Source: JAFLUQ01 sp964537995 (GTDB taxonomy: Bacteria > Bacillota > Clostridia > UMGS1883). From it: a DNA stretch of 64,000 bases. Of the stretch, positions 16,947 through 25,925 are shown one piece after another (within the stretch, counting starts at the first letter, position 1; every line of letters starts with the position of its first letter). The position numbers and the translations under genes were made by a program. The notes under the pieces were generated by a model. The model was given only the letters and a program-made list of their open reading frames with translations, did no database searches and was not told the DNA's origin. Location: the NCBI GenBank assembly GCA_964537995.1, contig CAZICW010000001.1, positions 30,738 to 94,737 of the forward strand, in the 5' to 3' direction.

Positions 16947-17201
16947 ATGGAAAGAGCAATAGTATTGGCGGCGTCGGCAATCGGCGCGGGACTTGCAATG
17001 ATAGCGGGCATAGGCCCCGGCGTAGGTCAGGGCTTTGCCGCAGGCAAAGGCGCCGAGGCGGTAGGCCGTCAGCCCGAAGCCAAGGGCGACATAACAACAA
17101 CCATGCTTCTCGGCTGCGCCGTTGCGGAATCGACGGGTATCTACGGCTTGGTTGTGGCGCTTATTCTTCTCTTTGCGAATCCGCTTGTTAAGCTCCTGTA
17201 G
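16947..17201 (+). CDS. atpE: ATP synthase F0 subunit c, with sodium-binding signature
   Basis: The 84-residue hairpin of two membrane helices forms the rotor ring. The loop RQPEAKGD is typical. Residues Gln28 (GPGVGQG), Val59, Glu61, Ser62, Thr63 and Tyr66 (VAESTGIYG) reproduce the full set that binds Na+ in the c-ring of Ilyobacter tartaricus, and much of the surrounding sequence matches that protein from memory. I infer a sodium-coupled synthase. It follows atpB by 85 nt and has CGGAGG 9 nt before its ATG, consistent with the strong translation needed for a multicopy subunit. Confidence 0.96.
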   Translation: MERAIVLAASAIGAGLAMIAGIGPGVGQGFAAGKGAEAVGRQPEAKGDITTTMLLGCAVAESTGIYGLVVALILLFANPLVKLL

Positions 17202-17240
17202 GCTTTCCTTCTTATTTAAAAATAAGTTAGGAGGATATTC

Positions 17241-17753
17241 ATGAGCAAATATTTGGATTTTGTAACAATTCCGCCGGATGTCTGGTCGCTTATTTTTACT
17301 TGGTGCAATCTTCTGATACTGTTCCTTTTGGTGCGTCATTTTTTGTTCAAGCCCGTACAGAAAATTCTTAAGCAGCGCGACGACGAGGTACGAGAAATGT
17401 ACCAAAAGGCAGAGGTTGCCGAAACGAACGCGAAGGCTATGGAAACCGAATATACGCAAAAGCTCCGTGACGCGAAGAACGAAGCCGGCCGCATAATGCA
17501 GGAGGCGACAAAGTCCGCCCGTGAGCACGGCGACGAAATCCTGAACGAAGCCCGCACCAAGGCTGCCGGAATGATAAACAAGGCGGAAGCTCAAATCGAA
17601 CAGGAGCGGGAAACCGCCGTCAGCGAGCTTCGGACGCAGGTCGCCGACATGGCTGTCGCCATCGCGGAAAAGGTTATCGAGAAGGAAATCGACCCGCAAA
17701 TCCATGCCCGTCTTGTTGATGATTTTATTAACAGTGAGGTTGAGTGCCGATGA
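17241..17753 (+). CDS. atpF: ATP synthase F0 subunit b
   Basis: The 170-residue peripheral-stalk subunit has one N-terminal membrane helix (about 13-31, LIFTWCNLLILFLLVRHFLF) followed by KPVQKIL and a long charged coiled coil rich in Ala, Glu and Lys. Length is standard. AGGAGG lies before the ATG. Its stop codon overlaps the atpH start (ATGA). Confidence 0.95.
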   Translation: MSKYLDFVTIPPDVWSLIFTWCNLLILFLLVRHFLFKPVQKILKQRDDEVREMYQKAEVAETNAKAMETEYTQKLRDAKNEAGRIMQEATKSAREHGDEILNEARTKAAGMINKAEAQIEQERETAVSELRTQVADMAVAIAEKVIEKEIDPQIHARLVDDFINSEVECR

Positions 17754-18277
17754 GGGAAACTGGAACGGTTTACGGGAACTCTCTTTACGCGCTTGCGGCG
17801 GAGGAAGGTATTGCCGAGGAAATAAAGGCTCAGCTTGATGTGCTGTCGGAAATTTATTCCGAATCGGGCGATTTTTTCTCAATGCTGGACGCGCCTCAGC
17901 TTCAAAAAGAAGAAAAACTCAAGGTGGCCGACGCGGTTTTTGACGGCTGCCATCCCTACATTATAAACACGATTAAGCTTTTGATTGAAAACCGTAATAT
18001 TTCCGCCTTCGGCTATCTTGTAAAAGCCTACGAAAAGGCATATAACAAGGCGAACGGAATCGAAAAGGCCACAGCGGTGACCGCCGTTCCTCTTGACGAA
18101 GGGGCGAAAGAGGCTCTCCGTCAAAAGCTCGAAAAGCTTACGGGCAAGAAAATTATCCTCAACAGCAAGGTTGATCCGTCCATACTCGGCGGCGTCGTTA
18201 TCCGCGCCGACGGAATGCAGATTGACGGCGGCGTAAAGGGTCGGCTGGAAGAAATCAAGAAAGAAATTGTTAGGTAG
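17750..18277 (+). CDS. atpH: ATP synthase F1 subunit delta
   Basis: The 175-residue stalk subunit links F1 to subunit b. It shows the N-terminal helical bundle (TVYGNSLYALAAEEG, LLIENRNISAFGYLVKAYEK) and the C-terminal segment KLEKLTGKKIILNSKVDPSI-type sequence with GGVVIRADGMQIDGGVKG. The ATG at 17750 overlaps the atpF stop and has GAGGT 9 nt upstream; a GTG six bases earlier is less likely. Confidence 0.94.
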   Translation: MRETGTVYGNSLYALAAEEGIAEEIKAQLDVLSEIYSESGDFFSMLDAPQLQKEEKLKVADAVFDGCHPYIINTIKLLIENRNISAFGYLVKAYEKAYNKANGIEKATAVTAVPLDEGAKEALRQKLEKLTGKKIILNSKVDPSILGGVVIRADGMQIDGGVKGRLEEIKKEIVR

Positions 18278-18286
18278 GTGGACAAA

Positions 18287-19801
18287 TTGCAGCTTAAACC
18301 TGATGAAATAAGCAAGGTCATAAAGGATAGAATAAAAAATTATTCCAATAAGGTGGAGCAAAAAGAAACAGGCTATGTGATTGAGGTCGGCGACGGCATC
18401 GCAAAGGTTCACGGTCTTGAAAACTGTATGGCGAATGAGCTTGTCGAATTTGAAAACGGCGAGTATGCCATGGCGCTCAACCTTGAAGAAACGGTTGTAA
18501 GCTTGGTAATTCTGGGCAGCGACGAAGGCATCCATGAGGGCAGCGTTGTAAAACGGACAGGCAGAGTTGTGAGCGTCCCTGTCGGCGAAGCAATGATCGG
18601 AAGGGTTGTGAACGCGCTCGGTCAGCCCGTAGACGGCAAGGGTCCGATTAACACCAATGAGACTCGCCCGATTGAAAGTCCGGCCCCGGGAATAATCGAA
18701 AGAGAAAGCGTAAGCGTTCCGCTCCAGACGGGTATAAAGGCAATCGACGCGATGATTCCCATAGGACGCGGTCAGCGTGAGCTTATAATCGGCGACCGTC
18801 AAACCGGTAAAACAACCATAGGCATCGACACCATTATAAATCAGAAGGGTCAGAACGTAATCTGTGTCTATGTCGCCATAGGTCAAAAAAATTCAACCGT
18901 TGCCCAGCTTGTCGATACGCTGACAAAGAGCGGCGCAATGGATTATACGATTGTTGTTTCCTCAACGGCAAGCGAGCTCAGTCCGCTTCAGTATATCGCT
19001 CCTTACGCCGGCTGCGCTATGGGCGAGTATTTTATGTACAAGGGCAAGGATGTTTTGGTCGTGTATGACGACCTCAGCAAGCACGCCGTCGCTTACCGCG
19101 CGCTTTCCCTGCTCATACGCCGTCCTCCGGGACGTGAGGCATATCCCGGCGACGTATTCTATCTCCATTCCCGCCTTCTGGAGCGTGCGGCACGGCTTGC
19201 TCCCGAGTACGGCGGCGGCAGCCTTACGGCTTTGCCTATAATCGAAACTCAGGCCGGCGATGTCTCCGCCTATATCCCGACGAATGTAATTTCAATCACC
19301 GACGGTCAGATTTTCCTTGAGACAGAGCTTTTTCACAGCGGCATTATGCCTGCCGTGAACCCCGGCATCAGCGTCAGCCGCGTCGGCGGCAACGCACAGC
19401 TCAAAGCAATGAAAAAGGTTGCCGGCACGCTTAAGCTTGCCTATGCCCAATACCGTGAGCTTCAGTCGTTTGCCCAGTTCGGCTCCGACCTCGACGCCGA
19501 CACAAAGTCCCGTCTCGACCAAGGCGCACGCATAGTTGAGGTGCTTAAGCAGGATAGAAACTCTCCCGTTTCGGTTGAAAACCAAATTTTGATAATTTAC
19601 GCGGTTGTAAACGGTTATCTCGCGCCGATAAAGGTCGAGGACATACGCGATTTCGAAGCGGCTCTGTTCAGCTATGCCGAATCAACCTATCCCGACATTT
19701 ATAAAAATATTGCCGAAACAGGCGCGCTCAGTCCCGAAACCGAGGAAATGGTAAAGTCGGCGATAACCGAGTGTCGCAGCAGCTTCCTTGAAACGAGGTA
19801 A
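18287..19801 (+). CDS. atpA: ATP synthase F1 subunit alpha
   Basis: This non-catalytic nucleotide-binding subunit of about 504 residues has Walker A GDRQTGKT (about 169-176), the region VYVAIGQKNSTVAQLV, LVVYDDLSKHAVAYR, and the family signature PAVNPGISVSRVGG. The start is ambiguous: a GTG at 18278 touches the atpH stop, while a TTG at 18287 has AGGTGG 5 nt upstream and gives MQLKPDEISKVI, the usual AtpA N-terminus. I prefer the TTG. Either way it is part of the atp operon. Confidence 0.96.
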   Translation: MQLKPDEISKVIKDRIKNYSNKVEQKETGYVIEVGDGIAKVHGLENCMANELVEFENGEYAMALNLEETVVSLVILGSDEGIHEGSVVKRTGRVVSVPVGEAMIGRVVNALGQPVDGKGPINTNETRPIESPAPGIIERESVSVPLQTGIKAIDAMIPIGRGQRELIIGDRQTGKTTIGIDTIINQKGQNVICVYVAIGQKNSTVAQLVDTLTKSGAMDYTIVVSSTASELSPLQYIAPYAGCAMGEYFMYKGKDVLVVYDDLSKHAVAYRALSLLIRRPPGREAYPGDVFYLHSRLLERAARLAPEYGGGSLTALPIIETQAGDVSAYIPTNVISITDGQIFLETELFHSGIMPAVNPGISVSRVGGNAQLKAMKKVAGTLKLAYAQYRELQSFAQFGSDLDADTKSRLDQGARIVEVLKQDRNSPVSVENQILIIYAVVNGYLAPIKVEDIRDFEAALFSYAESTYPDIYKNIAETGALSPETEEMVKSAITECRSSFLETR

Positions 19802-19807
19802 ACGGCT

Positions 19808-20641
19808 ATGGCAGAATCAATGAAGGCTATAAAAAGCCGGATAAGAAGCATTGAAAGCACACGCCAAATAACAAAGGCAATGGAACTGGTAGCGACGGGA
19901 AAGCTGCGCCACGCGAAGGAAAGAATCGAACACAGCCGCCCCTTCTTCAAAATTTTACAGGACACGCTTTCCGACATTCAGCGCGGCAACAAGGACTTTT
20001 CCTCGCCCTTCACCCGCCCCTCCGAGGGCAAACGCACCTGCCGCATAATAATCGCCGGCGATCGCGGACTTGCGGGCGGCTATAACAGCAATCTGTTCAA
20101 GGCGGCGGCAGCCGAGGAGGGCGATTTGATACTTCCTATAGGGCGCAAAGCGGTGGAGCTTTACCGCCGCAAGGGATTTGCTATCATCAACGACGACTAT
20201 GCCGTCGCCGATGACGTATCCCTCGGAAACTGCGGAGCTATGGGCGAAGAAATCGGCAAGGCTTTCCTTCGCGGTGATTTTGACCGCTTGACCGTAAGCT
20301 ATACCTCGTTTGTGAACGTACTCACTCAGGTTCCCGCGTCAATTGAAATTCTTCCCATACGCAGAGACGGCGGCGAAAGCGGGAAATCCGGTCTTATAAT
20401 TTACGAGCCGTCGGCGGAAGCCGTTTTTAACAGCATAGTTCCGCAGTATATCAGCGGCATAATTTACGGCGCTCTCTGCGAATCAATAGCGTCGGAGCTG
20501 AGCGCCCGAAGGAGCGCAATGGAGGCGGCCAATAAAAACGCCGACGAAATGATTTCCTCTCTGAGTCTCAAATACAACCGCGCGCGTCAGGCGTCGATAA
20601 CTCAGGAAATCACGGAAATTGTCGCCGGCAGCGAGGTTTAA
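19808..20641 (+). CDS. atpG: ATP synthase F1 subunit gamma
   Basis: The central-stalk rotor subunit has 277 residues. Both coiled-coil ends are present: KAIKSRIRSIESTRQITKAM at the N-terminus and the C-terminal signature RRSAMEAANKNADEMISSLS with YNRARQASITQEITEIV. The middle Rossmann-like part contains IIIAGDRGLAGGYNSNLF. It starts 6 nt after atpA with GAGG upstream. Confidence 0.96.
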   Translation: MAESMKAIKSRIRSIESTRQITKAMELVATGKLRHAKERIEHSRPFFKILQDTLSDIQRGNKDFSSPFTRPSEGKRTCRIIIAGDRGLAGGYNSNLFKAAAAEEGDLILPIGRKAVELYRRKGFAIINDDYAVADDVSLGNCGAMGEEIGKAFLRGDFDRLTVSYTSFVNVLTQVPASIEILPIRRDGGESGKSGLIIYEPSAEAVFNSIVPQYISGIIYGALCESIASELSARRSAMEAANKNADEMISSLSLKYNRARQASITQEITEIVAGSEV

Positions 20642-20668
20642 AAATCCAAAATGAAGGAAGGATATAAC

Positions 20669-22057
20669 ATGAGTAAAGGAAAGGTAATTTCCGTAATCGG
20701 TCCCGTTCTCGATATAAGGTTTCCCGAAGGCAGCCTTCCGAATTTGCTCAATGCCATAGAGGTCAACCGCGGCGGAGATAAAAAAATGATTGCCGAGGCG
20801 GTTCAGCATATCGGCGACGATGTTGTGCGCTGCATAGCAATGAGCAGCACCGACGGTCTTGTTCGCGGCGCGGAGGCCGTTGACACGGGCGCGCCGATAA
20901 ACGTACCCGTAGGCGACTGTACGCTCGGAAGAATGTTCAATCTTCTGGGCGAGCCTATAGACAATCTTCCCGCTCCGGAAGCCAAGGAACACTGGAGTAT
21001 ACACCGCAGCGCCCCCGCCTACGACGAGCAGGCGGGCACAACGGAAATCCTCGAAACGGGAATCAAGGTTGTAGACCTCATCTGCCCCTATGCCAAGGGC
21101 GGGAAAATCGGTCTTTTCGGCGGCGCGGGCGTAGGAAAAACCGTTCTTATTATGGAGCTTATCAACAATGTCGCCAAGCAGCACGGCGGAATCAGCGTAT
21201 TCACGGGCGTCGGCGAACGCACACGCGAGGGCAACGACCTCTATAACGAAATGAAGGAGAGCGGCGTGCTGAACAAAACCGCGTTGGTTTACGGTCAGAT
21301 GAACGAACCGCCCGGAGCGAGAATGAGAGTCGGTCTGAGCGGACTGACAATGGCGGAATACTTCCGCGACAAAGAAGGACAGGATGTGCTTCTGTTCATT
21401 GACAATATTTTCCGTTTTACTCAGGCGGGCAGCGAGGTAAGCGCCCTTCTCGGACGTATGCCCTCCGCCGTCGGCTATCAGCCTACGCTTGCCACGGAAA
21501 TGGGCGCTCTTCAAGAGCGTATAACCTCAACGAAAAAAGGCTCTATCACCTCTGTTCAGGCGGTCTATGTTCCCGCCGACGATTTGACGGACCCCGCGCC
21601 GGCGACCACCTTTGCCCATTTGGACGCCACAACCGTGCTTTCGCGCCAAATCGCGTCGCAGGGCATTTATCCCGCGGTTGACCCGCTGGATTCTACATCG
21701 CGCATACTTTCTCCCGATGTTGTCGGCGAGGAGCATTACGAGGTCGCGAGAAGCGTTCAGCGTATGCTTCAACGCTACAACGAGCTTCAGGATATAATTG
21801 CCATCATGGGTATGGACGAGCTGAGCGAGGACGACAAGCTCACCGTCAGCCGCGCAAGAAAGGTTCAGCGTTTCCTGTCGCAGCCGTTCAGCGTTGCCGA
21901 GCAGTTCACCGGCATGACGGGCAAGTATGTTCCCGTCAATGAAACCGTGCGCGGCTTCAAGGAAATAATTGAAGGCAAGCACGACGATTTGCCCGAATCC
22001 GCTTTCCTTTTCGCCGGAACAATCGACGAGGTCGTTGAAAAGGCGAAAAATGGCTAA
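20669..22057 (+). CDS. atpD: ATP synthase F1 subunit beta
   Basis: The catalytic subunit has 462 residues. It has Walker A GGAGVGKT (about 150-157), the catalytic glutamate region GERTREGNDLYNEM, Walker B VLLFIDNIFRFTQAG, and the family signature region PAVDPLDSTSRILSP. The ATG at 20669 is chosen because AAGGAAGG lies about 8 nt before it and MSKGKVISVIGPVLDIRF is the normal N-terminus; an ATG at 20651 lacks a ribosome site. Confidence 0.97.
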   Translation: MSKGKVISVIGPVLDIRFPEGSLPNLLNAIEVNRGGDKKMIAEAVQHIGDDVVRCIAMSSTDGLVRGAEAVDTGAPINVPVGDCTLGRMFNLLGEPIDNLPAPEAKEHWSIHRSAPAYDEQAGTTEILETGIKVVDLICPYAKGGKIGLFGGAGVGKTVLIMELINNVAKQHGGISVFTGVGERTREGNDLYNEMKESGVLNKTALVYGQMNEPPGARMRVGLSGLTMAEYFRDKEGQDVLLFIDNIFRFTQAGSEVSALLGRMPSAVGYQPTLATEMGALQERITSTKKGSITSVQAVYVPADDLTDPAPATTFAHLDATTVLSRQIASQGIYPAVDPLDSTSRILSPDVVGEEHYEVARSVQRMLQRYNELQDIIAIMGMDELSEDDKLTVSRARKVQRFLSQPFSVAEQFTGMTGKYVPVNETVRGFKEIIEGKHDDLPESAFLFAGTIDEVVEKAKNG

Positions 22058-22074
22058 GAAAGGCTGTGAAGTTT

Positions 22075-22476
22075 ATGGAATTTCAGCTTCAGATAGCAAC
22101 TCCCGACGGGCTTCTCTATGACGGCCCCGCCAAAAAGGTCATAACCCGTACAACCGAAGGCGACGTGGGAATCCTTGCGCGCCACAGCGACTATGTCGCT
22201 CCGCTCGACGTCGGTAAAACAAAGGTCATGTTTCCCGACGGCGCCGTCCGTATCGGCTCCTCGAACCGCGGAATGATAAGCGTCAGCGGCGGAGTCGTGC
22301 GAATTGTGGCAATAACCTTTGAATGGGCGGACGAAATTGACCTTGAGCGCGCCGAACGCGCCGCGGAGAAAGCGCGGGAGCGTATGCGGAAAAAGCAGGG
22401 CGACAACGAGCTGCGCTTGGCGGAATATAAGCTCAAGCGCGCGCTCAACAGAATAAACGTATATAACGGGAAGTAA
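22075..22476 (+). CDS. atpC: ATP synthase F1 subunit epsilon
   Basis: The 133-residue subunit has the N-terminal beta-sandwich (FQLQIATPDGLLYDG, TTEGDVGILARHSDYVAPL) and the C-terminal helical pair (DLERAERAAEKARERMRKK). It couples rotor and catalytic head and can inhibit hydrolysis. ATG 22075 with AGAAAGG 11 nt upstream is favoured over the GTG at 22066. It is last in the operon, followed by a strong terminator. Confidence 0.93.
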   Translation: MEFQLQIATPDGLLYDGPAKKVITRTTEGDVGILARHSDYVAPLDVGKTKVMFPDGAVRIGSSNRGMISVSGGVVRIVAITFEWADEIDLERAERAAEKARERMRKKQGDNELRLAEYKLKRALNRINVYNGK

Positions 22477-22485
22477 AACAGTAAT

Positions 22486-22523
22486 AAAGCAGGCGCGAAT
22501 CCGTGGATTCGCGCCTGCTTTTA
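22486..22523. terminator. strong terminator at the end of the atp operon
   Basis: A perfect 17-bp inverted repeat (AAAGCAGGCGCGAATCC / GGATTCGCGCCTGCTTT) with a 2-nt loop is followed by TTAT on the plus strand. It also lies between the atp operon and the convergent repeat-protein gene and may serve both. Confidence 0.85.
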
Positions 22524-22578
22524 TGCTTTTATATGCCGGCAAGGGTCGGCCAAGCCGCGAGATACGAGCCTCTTTCAG

Positions 22579-24975
22579 CTAAAACGCTCGTATCGAGTTT
22601 GTGCAGACGGGCTGAATACTGCCGTCGTCAAGGAATACGAATGCCTTGACTATGACCGTTCCTTCCGCCAGTACGGCTATATCATCGAAGGTAACGCTTT
22701 CCGCAAGCGCGGCGCTTCGAACAGCAAGCAGTTCGTTGTTTCTGTAAAGCGCTACGTATGCCCTTCCGTTCACATCTTCAAGACCGGAAATGCCGAGCTT
22801 TATACTGCCTTCAATTCCGTTTGCGCCTACGCGGGTAAGGTTCGAGATGTCAATGTCGATTGCATAGCTCTCTCCCTCGACGCCGTAATAAAAGTCGGCG
22901 ATTTCGCTGAGCGCGTACTTGTATCCCGCCGCAGCGGCACGGATAAGAGTTCCGCTCGTTATTTCAATCGGTTCGGTATAAACGTCGCTCTCAAGCGTCG
23001 GAGCGGTGCCGTCGAGCGTATAGAACACCTCAAATGTCCGCTCCGCGCCTTCGCTGTCGGTATAGTTTCCTCCGATAAGCTCGACCGCGGTTCCCGCCTT
23101 AACCACACTGTTCGACGCGACGGATGCCGTCGGAGCGTCGGCGGCTCCGTTGGTAACATTATACTTCATAACGGTCGGAGCTAAGCCGCTCTTAACCGTT
23201 TTGACCCATACGACGCTCCTTTCATACGGAGCAAAGACCATGTTTCCGTTCTCGCCGCCGCAGGGAGTTGTAATTTCCGAAGCGGTTACCCCTGTTGATT
23301 CCGTTCCCTCGACAATCAGGAAGAAGAAGGACGCACCCTCGGTGGAGCTGGCAAAGTATATGTTCGTTCCGCCGACAGCCGCTTCGGTGGAAAGCACTGT
23401 CGCTCCGCCGACGCCCGTTATTTCGGGAATCGTTACGGTGTAATTGTTCACGGAGCTGTTGGCGTAGCCTTCCGCCGCGGCCATTATTCGGAGCATACCG
23501 TCCTCATAGAAGTAGATATAGCTTCCCGTGAACAGCTTTGTGGAGTCACTGCCGACAACTGGAACCGAGCCGTCTGTTGTATAGTAAATCTTTGCGGGTT
23601 CGCTTTCATTGCCGAGATACAAATTGTATATCATCGAACCGTCAACATTGAGCATTGATGATGAGCTTTTTGCGTACGGCGTAGTCAAGGCGGTTAGGGT
23701 TACGGTGTATTCATAGATTTCGCTGTCGTAGTAGCCGCTGCGCACGGCAATCGCGCGAACGGTATAGGTTCCGGCGGAGGTGAAGCTGAGCCTGTTCTCG
23801 TAAACATTGCTGTCAACCGTCGGATCGGTGCCGTCAAGCGTATAGTAAACTGTTGTGCGGGGAGTTAAATCGGTGAGCATAAGCTCCTTTCCGCCGATAA
23901 CATTCGATTCTGTAAAGAGAACCTCGCCGCATTGGGAAATATCTCCTTCGCTCAAAATCTTTGTCACAACATTGCTGGCTTCATAGCCGTTGGCAACGGC
24001 AATAAACTTCAGCGTCACTCCCGAGTCCACAACCGCAAGCCCGCTCGTCGCCTGCGCGGAGCTTGTTGTGGGGGTTGTGCAGTCGGTTGTATAGTAATAT
24101 TCCGCGCCGTCGGTTTCGCAGGCAAAGCGGAGAATATAGCTGCTGCCGCTCGGAACTGCCTCAACCGTGGGTTCGGCTGTTTTGGACACATTAAGAGACT
24201 GTGTTTTATACGCGTATTCATAGCCCGGCTTCGCCGCGACAACATGGACATAGCCGCCCGTCGAAACCTCAAAGGCTCCGGTGTATTTCGTGTCCCCCGT
24301 TGTGGCCGCGGTATCCGCGTTTTTATCGATCGTATAGAACAAATCCGCATCGCTGTCGGCGCAGGAAAGCGTAACCCTGACTCCCGACGCGGTGTTTGTT
24401 TCCTTAACGGTTATTTCTCCCACCTTATCAAGCGTAATCGGCCCGCCCGTAACGGAAACCGTCGCGGCGTAGACGCTGCTGACGCTCTGTTCGCCGTTAA
24501 CGGTCTTGACTGCCACGGCGGCGATATAGCCGCTGCTGCTGTATGTTATCGGATAGGTGTAAAGATTTTCGCTGCTGATTGCAATATCCGAAGCGTTCTT
24601 GATTTTTTCGGTAACATAGTATATGTCGCAGCCCTCTTCGGCGGTAAGAGTGATATATACGGCGCCGTTTTCAAGAGTTGTCTTCGCCGCCGTAACGGTT
24701 TCTGTTACCGCGACTTCAATCTTCCCTTGTTTAATATCGCTGTATTTTCCTTCCGCGTAAGCGCGAAAGACTATATAGTACGTTCCTGTTTTGTCAAAAA
24801 CTATGGGCTGAGTATAAAGCGTTCCCGTGCTTACGGTCAGGTCGTAGGACGAGGGTATGGATTCAAACATCATATAATATATGTCCGCGCCGTCGGAGGA
24901 TTTAAGCGTCAGGGTTTTCGCGCCGTTCGCGGCTGTTTCGGTGCTTGAGGTCGGAACGCTCAGCGTGACCGTACT
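22579..24975 (-). CDS. secreted CHB_HEX_C-type repeat protein, C-terminal part (gap-interrupted)
   Basis: This is the 798-residue downstream part of a surface or secreted protein whose N-terminal part lies at 25076-25750, across the run of N. Its reading frame is open right up to the gap, and the first residues before the first Met (GADIYY) complete a repeat, so the Met at 24873 is internal. At least eight repeats of about 80-95 residues show the pattern xIYYTTDGTxPTxxS...Y...TYTVRAIAxxxGY (for example near TVYYTLDGTDPTVDS and EVFYTLDGTAPTLES), like the chitobiase/beta-hexosaminidase C-terminal-type domain (CHB_HEX_C_1). The last ~100 residues form a different domain. No membrane anchor or sortase motif is seen. 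Confidence 0.85.
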   Translation of the reverse strand, partial: STVTLSVPTSSTETAANGAKTLTLKSSDGADIYYMMFESIPSSYDLTVSTGTLYTQPIVFDKTGTYYIVFRAYAEGKYSDIKQGKIEVAVTETVTAAKTTLENGAVYITLTAEEGCDIYYVTEKIKNASDIAISSENLYTYPITYSSSGYIAAVAVKTVNGEQSVSSVYAATVSVTGGPITLDKVGEITVKETNTASGVRVTLSCADSDADLFYTIDKNADTAATTGDTKYTGAFEVSTGGYVHVVAAKPGYEYAYKTQSLNVSKTAEPTVEAVPSGSSYILRFACETDGAEYYYTTDCTTPTTSSAQATSGLAVVDSGVTLKFIAVANGYEASNVVTKILSEGDISQCGEVLFTESNVIGGKELMLTDLTPRTTVYYTLDGTDPTVDSNVYENRLSFTSAGTYTVRAIAVRSGYYDSEIYEYTVTLTALTTPYAKSSSSMLNVDGSMIYNLYLGNESEPAKIYYTTDGSVPVVGSDSTKLFTGSYIYFYEDGMLRIMAAAEGYANSSVNNYTVTIPEITGVGGATVLSTEAAVGGTNIYFASSTEGASFFFLIVEGTESTGVTASEITTPCGGENGNMVFAPYERSVVWVKTVKSGLAPTVMKYNVTNGAADAPTASVASNSVVKAGTAVELIGGNYTDSEGAERTFEVFYTLDGTAPTLESDVYTEPIEITSGTLIRAAAAGYKYALSEIADFYYGVEGESYAIDIDISNLTRVGANGIEGSIKLGISGLEDVNGRAYVALYRNNELLAVRSAALAESVTFDDIAVLAEGTVIVKAFVFLDDGSIQPVCTNSIRAF

Positions 24976-25075
24976 NNNNNNNNNNNNNNNNNNNNNNNNN
25001 NNNNNNNNNNNNNNNNNNNNNNNNNNNNNNNNNNNNNNNNNNNNNNNNNNNNNNNNNNNNNNNNNNNNNNNNNNN
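24976..25075. other. assembly gap (100 N)
   Basis: Exactly 100 N, the conventional size for a scaffold gap of unknown length, lie inside the repeat-protein gene. Both flanks end on codon boundaries of the minus-strand frame, so the true missing length should be a multiple of three if the gene is intact. Confidence 0.98.
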
Positions 25076-25750
25076 CGAGGTTTTGAATGTCGGCGTACTG
25101 AAGGTGTCCTTTCCCCAATAGTCTCTGTCGGTCAAGGATTTGATGTCGCTCGGCGCGTAGCCCTTGCGGTAAATCGCAAGCTGTATGTACGTCGCTTTAT
25201 AGAATGTCAGCGGACTCTCGTATAAAAACACGTCCGAGTCATTATATTTGAACGTTTCGGAGGAGGGCGTTTTCCCAAGACGGTAGTAAACGCTGTAATC
25301 GCTGTCAAGTTTAATGCTCAATTGTGTACTCGTAACATTGCCCTCCGCGTCTTTACTCAAACTAAGAGAGCATACGCCACTATCCGTAGGAGAAATGCCG
25401 ACCTTTTCAAGCGTTACTGTCTCGGTCACCGCGCTGCTTTTCGAGCTTCCGCTGTACGCTATGGCCTTAATTGTATACGTTCCCGCCGTTGACAGAACGA
25501 TGGGGCTTGAGCTGCTGTAAAGCGCGGAGGAATTTGTCGGCGTAGTGCCGTCGGTGGTATAGTAAATTTTCACGGAGCTTGAGGTTGATGACAGGACAAC
25601 CTCTTTCCCGTTTATAACATTTTTTACGGTTATTGTGGGTTTGGCGACCGTCGCCGTAAGCTCAACGACATCCTCGGCAAACGCGGCCGCGCACGACAGA
25701 ATAAGCGCCAGCGCAAGAATTGCCGACAATACTTTTTTCAAAGAAGCCAT
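25076..25750 (-). CDS. secreted CHB_HEX_C-type repeat protein, N-terminal part (gap-interrupted)
   Basis: The first 225 residues of the gene. Residues 1-25 form a classical signal peptide (KKVLSAILALALILSCAAAFA) without a lipobox at the cleavage site. The first repeat follows (VKIYYTTDGTTPTNSS), then a more divergent one (SVYYRLGKTPSSETFKY, IQLAIYRKGYAPSDI). The frame runs into the gap without a stop. The gene has its own promoter. Its start region, from ribosome-binding site to third codon, is identical to that of argC over 26 bp. Proteins of this kind are usually extracellular carbohydrate-binding or adhesive modules; the ligand is unknown. Confidence 0.85.
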
Positions 25751-25767
25751 GCGGCTTCACTCCTTTC
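25742..25767 (-). repeat. 26-bp start-site repeat, copy 2 (repeat-protein gene)
   Basis: Exact copy, on the minus strand, of the argC start region at 7656-7681, including AAGGAG, the hairpin GAAGCC-GCAT-GGCTTC around the ATG, and the first three codons. Confidence 0.9.
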
Positions 25768-25814
25768 GTCTTTTTTATGAAAAGCCGCCGCAGCGCCGCT
25801 TTTCTCTTTTCTAT

Positions 25815-25843
25815 ATTATAACAAAAAAGCCCTGTTTCGTCAA
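25815..25843 (-). promoter_or_regulatory. promoter of the secreted repeat-protein gene
   Basis: On the minus strand, TTGACG (25843-25838), 17 bp, TATAAT (25820-25815). Confidence 0.7.
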
Positions 25844-25880
25844 CAGCTAATTCGTTAATTTTTCAGAGGAATAAAATTCG

Positions 25881-25914
25881 GAGCGGACAGAGTTCGTATT
25901 GCCTCCGTCCGCTC
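25881..25914 (-). terminator. hairpin after asnB
   Basis: An 8-bp inverted repeat GAGCGGAC / GTCCGCTC lies 12 nt past the asnB stop and is followed on the minus strand by CGAATTTTATT, a modest T-rich tract. Confidence 0.5.
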
Positions 25915-25925
25915 GGGATACATTT

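Noticed and set aside
24873..25750. Apparent frameshift between the two parts of the repeat protein
   Set aside because: The frames differ only because the placeholder gap is 100 N. Both parts are open to the gap and end on codon boundaries, so no true frameshift is shown.
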